64,000 bases of DNA from Heterohyrax brucei (lineage: Eukaryota; Chordata; Mammalia; Hyracoidea; Procaviidae), in assembly GCA_028571685.1 (NCBI GenBank), contig CM053141.1, positions 137,544,833 through 137,608,832 on the forward strand, in the 5' to 3' direction. Of the stretch, positions 11,955-22,528 are shown piece after piece. Position numbers and translations under genes: made by a program. The notes beneath the pieces were generated by a model. That model was not told the DNA's origin. It ran no database searches and worked only from the letters and a program-made list of their open reading frames with translations. Position 1 is the first letter of the stretch. Each line of letters opens with the position of its first letter.

Positions 11955-12200
11955 AAAAATAAATAATACATTCAAATATGTCAATAATGAATGAAATTCT
12001 CAGTGATGCACAAGATGCAAAAATAATATATTTCTTGGTTTTCATAAATCAAATCTAATCTTGACTTCTAGACTTCATTTACCAGTGTACACAAAGAAGG
12101 GCATTATCAGCCATTATTGGTTACTTTCTCTCTTGCTTTCTTGATCCTATAAAATGACAAAGCACTCTGAGCCTTGATGAATAGTGGTCATTTTTGATGA
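11955..12200 (+). repeat. Unnamed diverged repeat, copy A
   Basis: About 250 bp aligning collinearly with 14235-14500. Shared landmarks: 'aaataata..ttcaaata' (here followed by 'tgtcaataatg'), 'agacttcattt', 'attatcagcca', 'aaaatgacaaag' and 'gagccttgatg'. Both copies are in the same orientation. It is either an old repeat family or a local duplication. Confidence 0.55.
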
Positions 12201-12641
12201 CATGATTCATTCATTATGTTGCACTATGCCGATATGTTAGTCATCTAGTGCTGCCATGACAGAAATACCACAAGTCGATGACTTTAACAAAGACAAGTTT
12301 ATACTCTCACAGACTAGTAGTCCAAATTCTGGGCATCAGCTCCAGCTGAAGTCTTTCGCCTTCTGTCCACTCTTTGGGAAGGTCCTCATAACCAGTCTTC
12401 CTTGATCTGGGAGCATCCCAGTGCAGGAAACTCAGGTCCAAAGGTTGCACTCTACTCTTGGCACTGATTTCTTGGTAGTATAAGGTCCCCAACTCTGTGC
12501 TCTTTTCCCTTTCCTGTTATCTCTTGTAGGATAAATGGCAGTACAAGCCACACTCCAGGGAAACTCCCCTTACTTTGGATCAAGGAGATGACTGGGATAA
12601 GGGTGTTATAACCTCACTCTAATCCTCTTTAACATAATCCA

Positions 12642-12798
12642 GTCTTGTGCTATTGACAATAAACACTGCCCAGTCTTGTGCCATGTCTGCAACTGTTTTT
12701 GTGCTTAAGCCTATAAATGCAGCCACTGTGTCAACTCATCTTGTGAGTTAGAGCTGACTCAATGGCAACAGGTTTTTCTTTAAAAAAAAAAAAAAAAC
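12642..12798 (+). repeat. Chimeric RTE-antisense / SINE insert with A-tail
   Basis: 12660-12745 matches the RTE 3' region in antisense ('aacactgcccagtcttg', 'cagccactgtgtcaactcat'). It continues directly into an AFROSINE-type 3' end ('gagctgactcaatggcaac') and a run of about 17 A. It lies inside the MaLR-like LTR. Confidence 0.5.
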
Positions 12799-12814
12799 AT
12801 TTTTAGGGGGACAT

Positions 12815-12904
12815 AATTCAATACTCTGGAGGTCAGTTCTACCCTGGCCCCTAGGGTCGCCATGAGGCGGATCTGACTCGACGGCACTTGGCTAGCAATT
12901 CAAT
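12815..12904 (+). repeat. AFROSINE 3' fragment with 8-bp target duplication
   Basis: A 74-bp insert (12823-12896) reads 'ggtcagttctaccctgg', 'ctagggtcgccatgag', 'ctgactcgacggcactt'. It is bracketed by perfect 'aattcaat' copies at 12815-12822 and 12897-12904. The host is the end of a MaLR-like LTR ('ggacataattcaatcca' when rejoined). The piece looks younger than most SINEs here because its CpG sites survive. Confidence 0.7.
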
Positions 12905-12912
12905 CCACGACA

Positions 12913-13559
12913 ACCAGTTACACCCTACCACTCAATGTGGGCCTCCACTCTGGATTCCCTTCCTTTCACCTCTGTTACATTTTCTGGGGCCAGTCAAGTA
13001 CTTATTGACCAAGTTCTACTATTCCAACGCATCTTACATTTGTCTTACTTCAAAGTACTACGCCTCGGTGACTTTCCTTTGTCTACTTCCACAAAAACCT
13101 GCAACACTGGTCACTTGCCCCTGATTTCTCCTTCTCTTTGAGAATTATTCCATCATTGACACTATCTCATCTCACTACTCATGTAGAAGCCCCATTACTT
13201 CTCTGTTGGTTCCCCCCTTTCACAGTTCAGTGAAACGGCGTGTAGGACTGAAAGGCTAGTGGAGTCAGGCTCCAGACCTTCAGAACATAAAATGTCACTT
13301 ACCTATTCTGAGGTGCAAGGCAAATTCAAAGAAATGTAGTACCAGTTTCATCTTTTCCTGTGAATGAAACATTTGTTTTTAGGCAGCAGAAAAGAACATG
13401 GTTGATCTGGTGCATCCTGCTCTTTTAAACTCTCAGTATCTCTCTGCTCAACACAACTGCTCAAAAAGGGTGCACACAATTTTACAACTAAGTCCTTCAG
13501 CTACACCATGCTCTTTCATGATGCCATTTCCATATTTGTACCTGACATTTTCTCCCCTG
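12913..13559. other. Unique non-coding DNA
   Basis: Nothing recognised. Two overlapping short frames in 12888-13141 show no domain and start inside a repeat. Confidence 0.4.
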
Positions 13560-13805
13560 GAATGAAAACACTGAATTTTCATGGCTGAGTTCGTATGTTA
13601 CCATTTCTATGCATTAATTCCCAGCTTTTTCAGGTAAAGAAACTTGTTGCTTTGCCTCACTTTAGTTGCATTTTATTGTATAGTATATTTGAAATTATAT
13701 TGTAAATAATTTTCTATCTCTTCTGCTAGATTATTACCTTCTTGAGGACACAGACTATCTCCAACTCATAATTGTGTCTCCAGTTATCATCCAGGTTCGG
13801 CCTTA
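13560..13805 (+). repeat. Possible L2 3'-end relic
   Basis: 'attattaccttcttgaggaca', 'agactatctccaactc' and 'attgtgtctccag' follow the order of the L2 LINE 3' end (clear-cut 'ttgagggcagggac..tgtatccccag' in good copies). Weak match. Confidence 0.35.
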
Positions 13806-14234
13806 AGACACTAAGGATGAAAACATAGGGACAACAGAGGTGTTAAATCAAAATCAAGACTGTAACTGGGCCAGCACCCAAGAATAGTGATTAGTCATTC
13901 AAGTCATCCAATTCAGCAGGTGAATATTCTCAACAGGGATCATGGGCCATGGTGAAACTTGGCATCATCCTAATAGCAGTATTTAAATCCAAGGAGATCA
14001 AATAATTTCTCTAGATAGTAATATATAATCAGGGATTGATGGATAGTGAAGGCCGTTTGTTTCCCAGAACCAGAGCAAAATGTGAACCAAGGCAAGAGGA
14101 TCAAAACATTATTTCCTTTACATTCTTTTAAAATAATAGTAGTAGCAGTAATATACATATATGTATATGAGTAGTAGGAGTAGGAATAGTGGTAGAAAAG
14201 AATAATATCTACCAAAGCCCACACATGCTTTTCC
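13806..14234. other. Unique AT-rich DNA
   Basis: A 119-codon open frame on the minus strand (13970-14329) is hydrophobic only because of TA-rich low-complexity sequence ('HYSYSYYSYTYMYITATT'). I do not call it a gene. Confidence 0.4.
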
Positions 14235-14500
14235 TTATAAATCACTATCCAGAAGTGGTTAAATAATATACTCAAATACGTTGATAATGGGAATGAAGTG
14301 CTGACTAACACAGAAAGATGCAAGAACATTGCACTTCTTAATTTTTCTAAAAAAAAAAACTGATCTAGAACTCTAAGTCTTCATTTGACAGGGTTTACAA
14401 GAAGAGCCCTATCAGTCATAGTGGCTCCTGTCTTGTTTGCCATTTCCAGTCCCAGGAAAATGACAGTGACTTTGAGTCTTAATGTATGCTGTTCATTCTA
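14235..14500 (+). repeat. Unnamed diverged repeat, copy B
   Basis: Partner of 11955-12200, same orientation. Landmarks: 'aaataatatactcaaatac', 'agtcttcatttgacag', 'cctatcagtcatagtgg', 'ggaaaatgacagtgactt', 'gagtcttaatg'. Confidence 0.55.
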
Positions 14501-15029
14501 GGGTTATACACTCCTTCCTGAATGCTCATTGTTAGCTGGATTTTCATGATTGATTAAAATATACATGTATATTTAATTGCAATATATGATTAAACCAAGA
14601 AAAATTAGATCAATATATATCTCTTCTGGGCCTGAGTACAATGTTACAGCAAAAAAAAAAAAAAAAAAAATCAACAGGAAATATGTGAAAATCACTGTAG
14701 GGTAAGCCACCAATTGTAGATACTACAATCAAGTTGGAAAGAGGCACCAAAACAATTCTTAAAAAGATACAGAAATGAGGGGGGGAAATTATAAAAAATA
14801 ATAATTGAGAACAGAGATAAAAATGTTGACATCATTATATGAATCTCATACAAAAAGAACATATGAACAGAGGGTAAGACATTTTAGAAGAAACAGTGAC
14901 CAAAATTCTCAATATTAAAGAACACATAAGACTCTATACTGAAAGAAAGTATAATGACAAACTGCATAAATTTAGGAAAAATGTACACTGAGGCATACGT
15001 AATAAAAATGAAGAAGGTAAAGGACATGT
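14501..15029. other. Non-coding DNA with a 20-A tract at 14650
   Basis: Contains a long A-run starting at 14650, which could be the tail of an eroded retroelement, but the upstream sequence is not recognisable. No gene seen. Confidence 0.4.
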
Positions 15030-15464
15030 TCTCACAGTCTAGTAGGGCAGAAGTTCAAATGCAGGCAACCAGCTCCAGGGGAAGGTTTTCTCTGTTGGCT
15101 CTGGTAGGAGGTCCTTATCATCAGTCTTTCCCCGGACTAGGAGCTTCTCTGCTCAGGAATCCCCGGTCCATAGGACACCCTTTGTTCCCAGCACTGCTTT
15201 CTGGGAGTTATGAGTCCTCCTCCCCTCGATTCATTATCCTTTCTTTTTATCTATTTTAAGACAAAAGGCGGTACAGGTCACACCCCATGAAACTCCCTTT
15301 ACATTGGATCAGGAGTGTGACCTTAGTAAGGGTGTTATACTCCCACCCTAACCTCCTTTAACATAAAATTAGAATCACAAAACGGAGGACAACCACAGAA
15401 TACTAGAAATCATGGCCTAACCAAGTTGACGGTATTTAGGAAGGAACACAATTCAATCCATGAC
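15030..15464 (-). mobile_element. ERVL-MaLR-like LTR, 3'-truncated
   Basis: Same family as 12.2 and 46.3 kb, antisense. It includes 'ttctcacagtctagtagg', 'ggctctggtaggaggtcc', 'aaactccctttacattgg', 'gtaagggtgttatac', 'aaacggaggacaaccaca' and 'cacaattcaatccatgaca'. The last ~60 bp of the LTR (left side) is missing. A 101-codon open frame inside it is incidental. Confidence 0.75.
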
Positions 15465-15465
15465 A

Positions 15466-15602
15466 GTCATCCAGCAGCACACAGAAGAAAGGCCTGATGA
15501 TCTGCTTATATGAAGAGTACAGTAAAGAAAATCCAAAGGAGCAGTTATCCTCTGGCACTTACATGGTTGCCTTGAGTAGGAATCCAACGGAAGGCAATAA
15601 GC
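15466..15602 (+). repeat. AFROSINE, long subtype, 5'-truncated
   Basis: 'aagaaaggcctgatgatctg', 'atgaagagtacagtaaag', 'gcagttatcctctggcac', 'gttgccttgagtaggaatc', 'aacggaaggcaataa' follow the long-subtype body in order. It abuts the edge of the MaLR-like LTR. Confidence 0.7.
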
Positions 15603-16000
15603 TTTTGTTCCTTGTTTCTGTTTTTTAATCTTAAAAAATATAGGGAAGTTGTTGAAAAATCTGAAATGGGAGAGGCAGCATTGTTAGTTTTGCCTCTTTT
15701 AAAGATTTTTCTGGCTCCAGTGAGGAAAAAAAAATTGCAAACAGGTAAGGGTTTTAGTAAAACAGGCATAGATAAAAATGAAGCATTAATAAATAGCTGG
15801 AAGTTTCTTTCTGAAAATTAATATGTATGTGCTACAGAAGGTGAGACTGGGTGTGGGTGTGTGTGCCCATGTGCACGCACGATGTGTGTGTGTGTACAGG
15901 CTAGTATGTGCAGACTATGTATATTGTAACTAAGTTATTTGAGGAATTAAGTGCTAATTTGGAGTTGCAACAATTAGGCTTAAATGTGGTAAATACCACT
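15603..16000. other. Unique DNA with a TG-rich microsatellite (15851-15895)
   Basis: An imperfect (TG)n/(GTGC)n tract lies at 15851-15895. A weak acceptor-24 nt-donor pattern occurs at 15721-15744 and is most likely chance. Confidence 0.5.
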
Positions 16001-16004
16001 CAGT

Positions 16005-16140
16005 AACCCAGTGACCTCTGCAAAGTTTCTAAATCTCTCTAAAACTTAACTTCACCCCCAACTTTTTTTTTTTAAATAAAATGTTGATAACACAGCATTT
16101 TTGCAAGGACTTAACAAGAACTGTACGTGAAAAAACTTCT
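16005..16140 (-). repeat. MIR SINE, partial
   Basis: Antisense MIR order: 'gtgacctctgcaaagtttc', 'taaatctctctaaaac', then a T-run, 'ataaaatgttgataac' and 'aaggacttaacaagaac'. Confidence 0.5.
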
Positions 16141-16500
16141 TAACTACAGGTAAAATATAAACCTAGTTTTCATAATTAAGTGGTGCAGGTAGAAAAGGAA
16201 CACAAATTTTCAAGATCTCTACCAGGATGTTTATTCTACCAAGAAAGATGCACAAAAAGGGAAATTGATATTGTAAGGGGAGAAAAACTTGTGTGATTGT
16301 GGCCACAAATCAAGTTTTTCATCTAAGAATGTTGTTCAGCTAGGATGATGTTTCAAGGTTCCCACTCCCCGACCAATTGCTCTGGCTCCATCCCTCAGGA
16401 TCTGGATTTCCAGTTTTTTGGTTTCTTTTAAATTCAGCCAGAACACTGATCTTAACATTTTCTAATTCACCTCGTGACCTGCATGTTCTCATATCGCTCT

Positions 16501-16590
16501 TTGTTGTTGAATGTGTAAGCAGATTCCAACTCACAGTGACCCTACATAAACAGAGTGGAACTCCTCCCAGAGGGTTTCCTGACCTGCACA
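16501..16590 (-). repeat. AFROSINE fragment
   Basis: 'gattccaactcacagtgacc', 'cagagtggaactcc' and 'agagggtttcc' are the antisense body; the tRNA-like head is missing. Confidence 0.7.
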
Positions 16591-17351
16591 CATCCCTTTT
16601 TACCTAGTTTAAATTCTGGATTCAATCAATATAATTACTGCCATGCATTTACCTAACTGCCCACCCCTACTTCTTCACACTCCTTCAGAAAAACTCTAAT
16701 CCTAGGTAATAAAATTCAACTATCGGTGTATGTTCTTGCCTCCTTTATTGCTCTTGCCCTCTTTAACTGAATATGTGGGATGGGAAAAAAAATCTAGGCT
16801 TTAAACCAGTTCCTTCTGGTTGCAACTCCTACTGAGAATTTGCATTTCTACCCCACATATACTGAATCAGAGTCTACATTTTAACTAGATCCCCCCTCTT
16901 ATGCTTTACCAGCATTAGCATTGCCTAGAACTTATTAGAAATGCAAATTCTACGCAGGGGTTCTAACAAGAATGAACCAGTTCAAATCCCTGAAAACAAC
17001 ATACCAACTGGATTCACTTCAAAATCATGCCTGCTAACTTTAGCCCTACTACGTTTCCTTGGTCTACATCTTCTCATATTCTTCCAGACTACTATTTTCT
17101 AATTTATCCTTTATTCTCAAAATTCCAACACTTCTTCCATCATCCTTATACTTAACATCCTATCTATTTGTTGATAAAATGGAAAAATTCAGAAGACAAC
17201 TTCCACAGATTCCAGAATCACACCCTTCATTTCCACACATCTGTACACATTCAGTCCTTCCCCTTGTCACTAGAGATGAACACTCGGATCTAACTAAAGT
17301 CAACCTTCTTATGTGTCCACCAGATCCCAATTCCTCTGGTGAATCAAAGAA
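16591..17351. other. Non-coding DNA with a MER5-type trace at 16855-16952
   Basis: 'tactgaatcagagtctac' and 'gcattgcctagaacttatta' with 'gaaatgcaaattct' resemble MER5A-family hAT-Charlie relics. Order and orientation are scrambled, so I give low weight to the assignment. Confidence 0.4.
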
Positions 17352-17506
17352 GGAAACACCGGTGGTTTGGTGGTTAAGAGCTACAGCTGCTAAACAAAGT
17401 TCAAACCCACCAGGCACTCCTTGGAAAACTCTATGGGGCAGGTCTACTCTGTTCTATAGGGTCCCTATGAGTCAGAATCCACTCAACAGGAATGGGTTTA
17501 GTTTTA
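17352..17506 (+). repeat. AFROSINE, short subtype, full length
   Basis: Head 'ggtttggtggttaagagc' with the A/B-box-like tRNA part, 'agttcaaacccaccagg', 'aactctatggggcagg', 'gtccctatgagtcagaatc', 'gaatgggtttagtttt'. A 167-codon + frame runs through it and is not a gene. Confidence 0.9.
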
Positions 17507-18319
17507 CAGTATTCAAAGTTACTTTTGCTTCATGGCCCTCTCTTTATCCTCCCCAGTCATAATTTTCTTCCCCCATCTAGTAGATCACTACTATTAGCAT
17601 ACAGTCATCCTAAAATCTCTTAATCGTACATTATCCTCCAGATATCAACTCATTTCTTTTCTCCCCACACAAGGATATTATTTTATATAAGAACACTATC
17701 TTAGAACTTCATCTCATTAATTTTTCCCAACAGCATGCAAACATTCTATTATCCCTTCCACTGTTAAGAGAAAGATCTTCATTACCGCACAGTCCTTCCA
17801 AATGCTGCTGCTCTATTGCTCGATTTCATCCCTTCCCAGAGCAAAAAAAAAAAAAATGTCCAGGAGTAATGGTTGATGTCATCTCATCAATCTCTCCCTC
17901 TCTCCACTTTCCTTATCATCCTTAGGCTTCTGTCCCTGCCACTTCAAAAACATTCTTTTACAGTTTACCAATGATCTGTACTTTTTGAAATTGAACAGTC
18001 AGTTCCCATTTTATTTACCCATGCCTGCAGTATTTTACATTTTTATATTTATCTATCTCCCCAACCTTAAAAGCCTGGACTCAGTTCTTGTCTGAACTCC
18101 TTCTCTAACAGTTAACTTTTCATACTGATCACCTATGAAATAACTTCTTTCTAACATGAACACACATATAGAATCACATGTATACATGCACATGAACTAA
18201 CATATGTGAACATATTTAGACTAACAAGGAGACACTATCTTCATTATCCTACTTGATTTGTTTTCTCGTTGCATACATCACCGCTGGACAGACTATGTAT
18301 TTACTTGCCTGTTAAAATG
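17507..18319. other. Pyrimidine-rich unclassified DNA
   Basis: Mostly C/T-rich sequence with an A-run near 17843. Part may be an ancient repeat that I cannot name. No gene seen. Confidence 0.35.
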
Positions 18320-18462
18320 TTGTCTCCCACCATTCAAATATAAATTCCATGGGAATACACACTTGCTTTGCTCACCAATAAATCACTAGCACTTATAAAA
18401 GGACCTCATGTAGCAGAATAGTAAGTACTCAGTGTTTTGTTTCAATGAGTAAATGAAATCAA
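18320..18462 (+). repeat. L2 LINE 3' end
   Basis: 'aaattccatgggaatacac', 'cttgctttgctcaccaataa', 'cactagcacttataa', 'agtaagtactcagtg', then 'tttcaatgagtaaatgaa' follow the L2 3'-UTR pattern. Confidence 0.55.
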
Positions 18463-21124
18463 TGTTTAAAGAAATTCCCCAAAAGATAAAAATAACTGTT
18501 TAATTAGCAATGAAAAATCAAACATGTTAAGTTATGATACGAATATTCCATCCATCTATTCAGTCATTTATAGTATTTACAGCTTGTCTTTTCCCAAAAA
18601 TGATTTGAGGCAGCTGATACATAGTCATGCTATTTATGAGTGCAGAATATTCTGTCTCTTATAAAGAAAAGAAATGTTGTCTAATTTCTTTCATAAAATA
18701 TGAACAACCCCTTTTTTAAAAAAGAGAGAGAGAACAATGGACTAAAAAGGTTTTCCTCAAATAGTAACTCACCAATATATATAGTTTTTAATTTTATACA
18801 ATTTAAAGCGATACAATTGGAATTGCCAACGTTGGAGTATGCTTGAGTTAACAGAAACCAAAAAGATTCTTAATGTTAAGACTGAAATATAAGATGAGCA
18901 TGACTTTCTTCTTTGATATACAATGCTATTTTTAGTTTTATTAGCCAAAAAGACATTTCCACATACATCGTTACACAACAAACACATTACTGAAGAAGAC
19001 ATGTTTTTTGAAAAAGTTATCTTTATTTTTACTGTTGCTAATTTGACATAAAACAGAGGTTTCCCCTTGTTCTAACATGTTTACATTAGTCAAGAAATGT
19101 TAATCTCTCTATTTACATCTGTTTGTCAAATACGAGTTTTTATAAGAAAGCGATAAGAGACATCTTGCAGCGTCAGGAAAGAAAGTAATTTTCTTGATGA
19201 GATTTTCTAGAGTCTGGAAAAAGTTTTCCATAGTAGTGGAGAAAGCTTTAAGGTCATTAAAATAAAACCATACAAAACTGTGGAAAATGTACTCTGAGGA
19301 AAAATGCTGCCTAGTTCCCTGGAGGCTGCATCTGAAGGCTGAATAGGCCTTTTCAATCTCTAGCCATTATGATTCTAGGTAACTATTCTGAGAAGAGATG
19401 AAAGGAGCAGTTTTCCTATCCATGCTAGTTTCTATTAGCCCCTTGAGAAAATTAGGGCTTTTGCCGAAAGTGTGAGCTCTCTAAGTGTTACTGAAATGAC
19501 CTTGTTTCATTTCCTCATAAAAGAAGGCAATCTAGTAACAGGTACTTCTTCTAATATTAACAAAGCTGCAAAGTGACACAAGTCAGAATGATTTTCCTTT
19601 GCTTGGATGGAAAAAACCTTCAGTGTCCTTGTCTTTCTTTTCCCAATGTGCCATCCCCTTCCTAGTCTGTATTTGTACTTTAATATTTGATTTTGCATTT
19701 TTCAGTCATCCTAACACAAAGCTGCAATATGAAGTTGAAAGATTCAAAATGGATCGAGGACACAGCTACCCCTACCCCTACCCTATGAGTGAGTCCACTG
19801 AACTGTAAATCCTCCCAGCATTTAATTACTCAGCTCGACAGTGCAACGATCACCTCTCCAGAGTGTTGTTCTCTCAGGAGTGATGGAGACGGCTTGTAGT
19901 AATAAGCTGTTCTACAGCTAAGCCAAAGGTTAAAGGTATACATGGAACTTTAACGAAAGCATTGTTTTTAAATAACTACAAAGCAAAATAAAATGACACA
20001 ACAGAACCTTCTTTTGAACTAATGCCTTAGTCTCCAAACCTTTAGCCTGAAGTAAGAGACTGCTGTGGAAAGAGCTGTGTTCCCTCTAGTTAATTTACAG
20101 GTAGTCAGGTCAGTAGTACAAGGGGGGGTGGTGAGGCAGGGTTGTGGGGCTGGGGAGATGGGGGGGTTGGGAAGCCCAGCCCCCACATGTCAGCTTCTAC
20201 CACATGCACAGATCGTTAGCTCCTGTTTGTGTAAGGAATAGCAACAATGATTGGACTTGTGAGATGAATCAGCAATTCCCAATTAGAGCAGCAAAATATG
20301 ACTGCTTTCTTTCTGAATCACTGTAGAACGCAGAGAGGTGACAGATAGACTTTGTTCTCCATCAGTGATGGGAGGGGAATTCATGTTGGGATCCAAATTT
20401 CTAAAGGAAAGCATAAGGGGCTTGCCAGCAAAACTGTTCACACCCCCACAGAGACCACAAAAACCTGCAGCTCTAATTTCAGAAACACACATGTGTATAA
20501 ATCAAGTAATTGCACACCTAACTATCCACTTGAGCCTGTGTGCCTGGGTGCTTTGCAGGTGCCCAAAGCATTTGTGTTATTTGGCTTTGAAAACAAGATT
20601 TAGTTTAATTGACAGTATATTATCAGATTCAAACTGATTTATATGGACAAATCTTAAAATACGGGGATGGCATACAGAATTAAGTTGCACATGTGAAAGT
20701 TCCATATGTGTGTTTCGTAAGGTCCTTGCAGCTGACTGTGAATTCTAAACAACAGGAAAGAAAAACATTAAAATATCAATTTAGTTCTAATTCACAAAAC
20801 TGTGCTTCCAGAGCATTCTAAAGCAATGTCTTACTGAAACATTCTTACCATTTATTGAGAGACAGAATTGTACAATTACTATTTCATTTTACGTAATAAT
20901 GCTTTAAAAAGGAACAAAGAAGTTTTTGAGGTCTATTCGCCAGAAGAGCAAGCAGATCCATATTTCCACATTCCAGTTGGCACAAGCCCCAGCAGACAAC
21001 CACAGAGGCAGACTGCCAGCTGTGCACAAAAGCAGCACTCACCATAACAGCCCAGAATCAGCCTGAGGGCTGAGCTGGTGCTTTGAAATTTCCAAGAGAA
21101 ATTTAGCTTTGTGGGACTTTAGAA
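18463..21124. other. Long repeat-free block with a G-rich tract
   Basis: About 2.6 kb without any SINE, LINE or LTR I can identify. It includes the 19.0-19.8 kb stretch of mixed composition and a G-rich tract at 20122-20171. Open frames of 60-99 codons show no domain. It may contain conserved regulatory sequence, but that is only an inference from the absence of insertions. Confidence 0.4.
20122..20171 (+). other. G-rich tract, G-quadruplex candidate
   Basis: Within 50 bp there are runs of 7, 3, 4, 4, 7 and 3 G separated by short loops, which satisfies the usual pattern of four or more G-runs of at least three with loops below eight. Confidence 0.65.
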
Positions 21125-21219
21125 CAAGTCCTTATGGTGCAGTGGTTAAGCACTTGGCTGCTAACTTGGCTGCTAGCAGTTTGAACCCACCAGCCACTCT
21201 ACTGGAGAAAGAGAGGACA
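21125..21219 (+). repeat. AFROSINE, long subtype, head half
   Basis: 'ccttatggtgcagtggttaa', 'gcacttggctgctaac', 'agtttgaacccaccagcc', 'ctggagaaagaga'. It is cut off before the body and faces the next SINE. Confidence 0.8.
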
Positions 21220-21235
21220 ATTTGTTTCTTTAAGG

Positions 21236-21391
21236 ATTCCCAGTGCCACTGAGTCGATTCCGATTCATAGTAACCCTATAGGACAGAGTAAAACTGCTCC
21301 ATAGAGTTTACAAGCAGTGCCTGGTGGATTTGAACCGCTGATCTTTTGATTAGCAGACATATCACTTAAGCAGTATACCGCCAGGGTTTTC
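21236..21391 (-). repeat. AFROSINE, short subtype
   Basis: Antisense: 'cccagtgccactgagtcg', 'gattcatagtaaccctatag', 'gacagagtaaaactgctcc', 'cctggtggatttgaaccg', 'ttttgattagcagacat', 'accgccagggtttt'. It forms an inverted pair with the preceding SINE. Confidence 0.9.
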
Positions 21392-22311
21392 TACTTAAAG
21401 ATTAGAGCCTTTGAAATGGTATAGGACAGATGTCCTCTGACTTTTTGTTTAAGAGGGCTCTTCAGAACAGATGCAGTTCCTACTACACCTCTACAAATGT
21501 TTTTTCAGATTCTATTAAAGTTAAGATTAATGTAGAACCAGGTCATCCAAAAATTCTGCTGCAATTGACCATAACTAATCTCTACAACTTTCACCTCAAA
21601 AGAAAACAAAATGTGGCATTAATTTCACACAAATATTCAAACTGCCATCCTCTTACTTTTCCCCAAGGAGTTTTTTCTTTAAATAAACACGTGCACACAC
21701 AGAACATATCAGCAACTTCCAAATGAAATGATGCCAGAACTCCCCAGCAAAACAAGATGCTGTGAGCAGTATGTCGCCCACTTCTTTTATTCTGTTTCTA
21801 AAACACCTATTGTTTATATTGTTATACAAGGAATCAACAGAAGTTTTAATTCAACTATAGAAAATTGCACCACAGCCTTCTTTGTACTGGGTTCACATTT
21901 AATATTTAAAATAAATCAGACACCATTTGCAAGGAAAACAGAAAGTGCTGTCATAACTATAAGTAAAACCCATCTTGTAATACAATTTCTATAAGGATGA
22001 CCTTTCTTGAGGCAAAGTCAGTAGTTAACCAGAGCAAGGAAAAAGAAAACTGTGCTCAAAAATCTGTCCCAAGAATCTATCCAAGTCCCATTGTTCCATC
22101 CAGCCAAGCTTTCCAACAAGTTTGCTTTTCACAAAATGATTACCGAAGAAATTCACTGTAATGACATACAAAACTAGCCAAAAGTAACATTTCAAAATGA
22201 CATCAATAAAATTTGACTCTTCTTTTTTAGTGAATTACAGATTTGCTTTTTTAAAATTTCCTTTATTAAAAGCCTTACTCAAACATCTGATTTTGAGACT
22301 CTTACATACTA
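21392..22311. other. Unique non-coding DNA
   Basis: Two adjacent + frames (98 and 88 codons, 21430-21726 and 21728-21994) show no recognisable domain or signal, and the sequence is AT-rich. I call no gene. Confidence 0.4.
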
Positions 22312-22528
22312 CATGGAACCCTGTTGACACAGCGGTTAAAGAGATCATCTGCTAAGTGAAAAGTTGACAGTTTGAAAGCACCAGTTGCTTCACAGGAGAA
22401 AGATATGGCAATCTGCTTCCATAAAGATACACAGCTTTGGAAACTTTATGGGGTAGTTTTACTCTTTCCTATAGGGTAGCTGGGAATTGGAATCGCTTTG
22501 ATGGCAGTGAGTTGGGTTTGGGTTTTAA
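22312..22528 (+). repeat. AFROSINE, long subtype, full length
   Basis: 'tggaaccctgttgacacagc', 'ggttaaagagatcatctg', 'gcaccagttgcttcac', 'aggagaaagatatggcaatc', 'aaactttatggggtag', 'ggaattggaatcgctttg', 'gagttgggtttgggttt'. Confidence 0.9.

Larger units (their letters stand above)
12235..12912 (-). mobile_element. ERVL-MaLR-like LTR, interrupted
   Basis: Read on the minus strand it starts near 'tgtcgtggattgaat' and ends '..gatgactaaca' on the + strand side at 12235, as MaLR LTRs do. Shared blocks with the copies at 15.0 and 46.3 kb include 'ggataaatggcagtacaagcc', 'ggaaactccccttac' and 'gataagggtgttata'. It is split by a chimeric A-tailed insert (about 12642-12798) and by a 74-bp SINE piece (12823-12896). 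No internal retroviral gene is present. Confidence 0.7.

Noticed and set aside
15721-15744. Acceptor-24 nt-donor pattern
   Set aside because: The inner segment is mostly an A-run and the acceptor is weaker than at 5228; expected by chance.
17352-17430. tRNA-gene-like head
   Set aside because: It is the tRNA-derived head of a SINE, with no intact cloverleaf or terminator context.
17059-17562. 167-codon open frame (+)
   Set aside because: It runs straight through a full AFROSINE (17352-17506) and has no domain; chance.
19765-19786. (CCCCTA)n-like telomeric motif
   Set aside because: Only about three imperfect units; too short to call an interstitial telomere.
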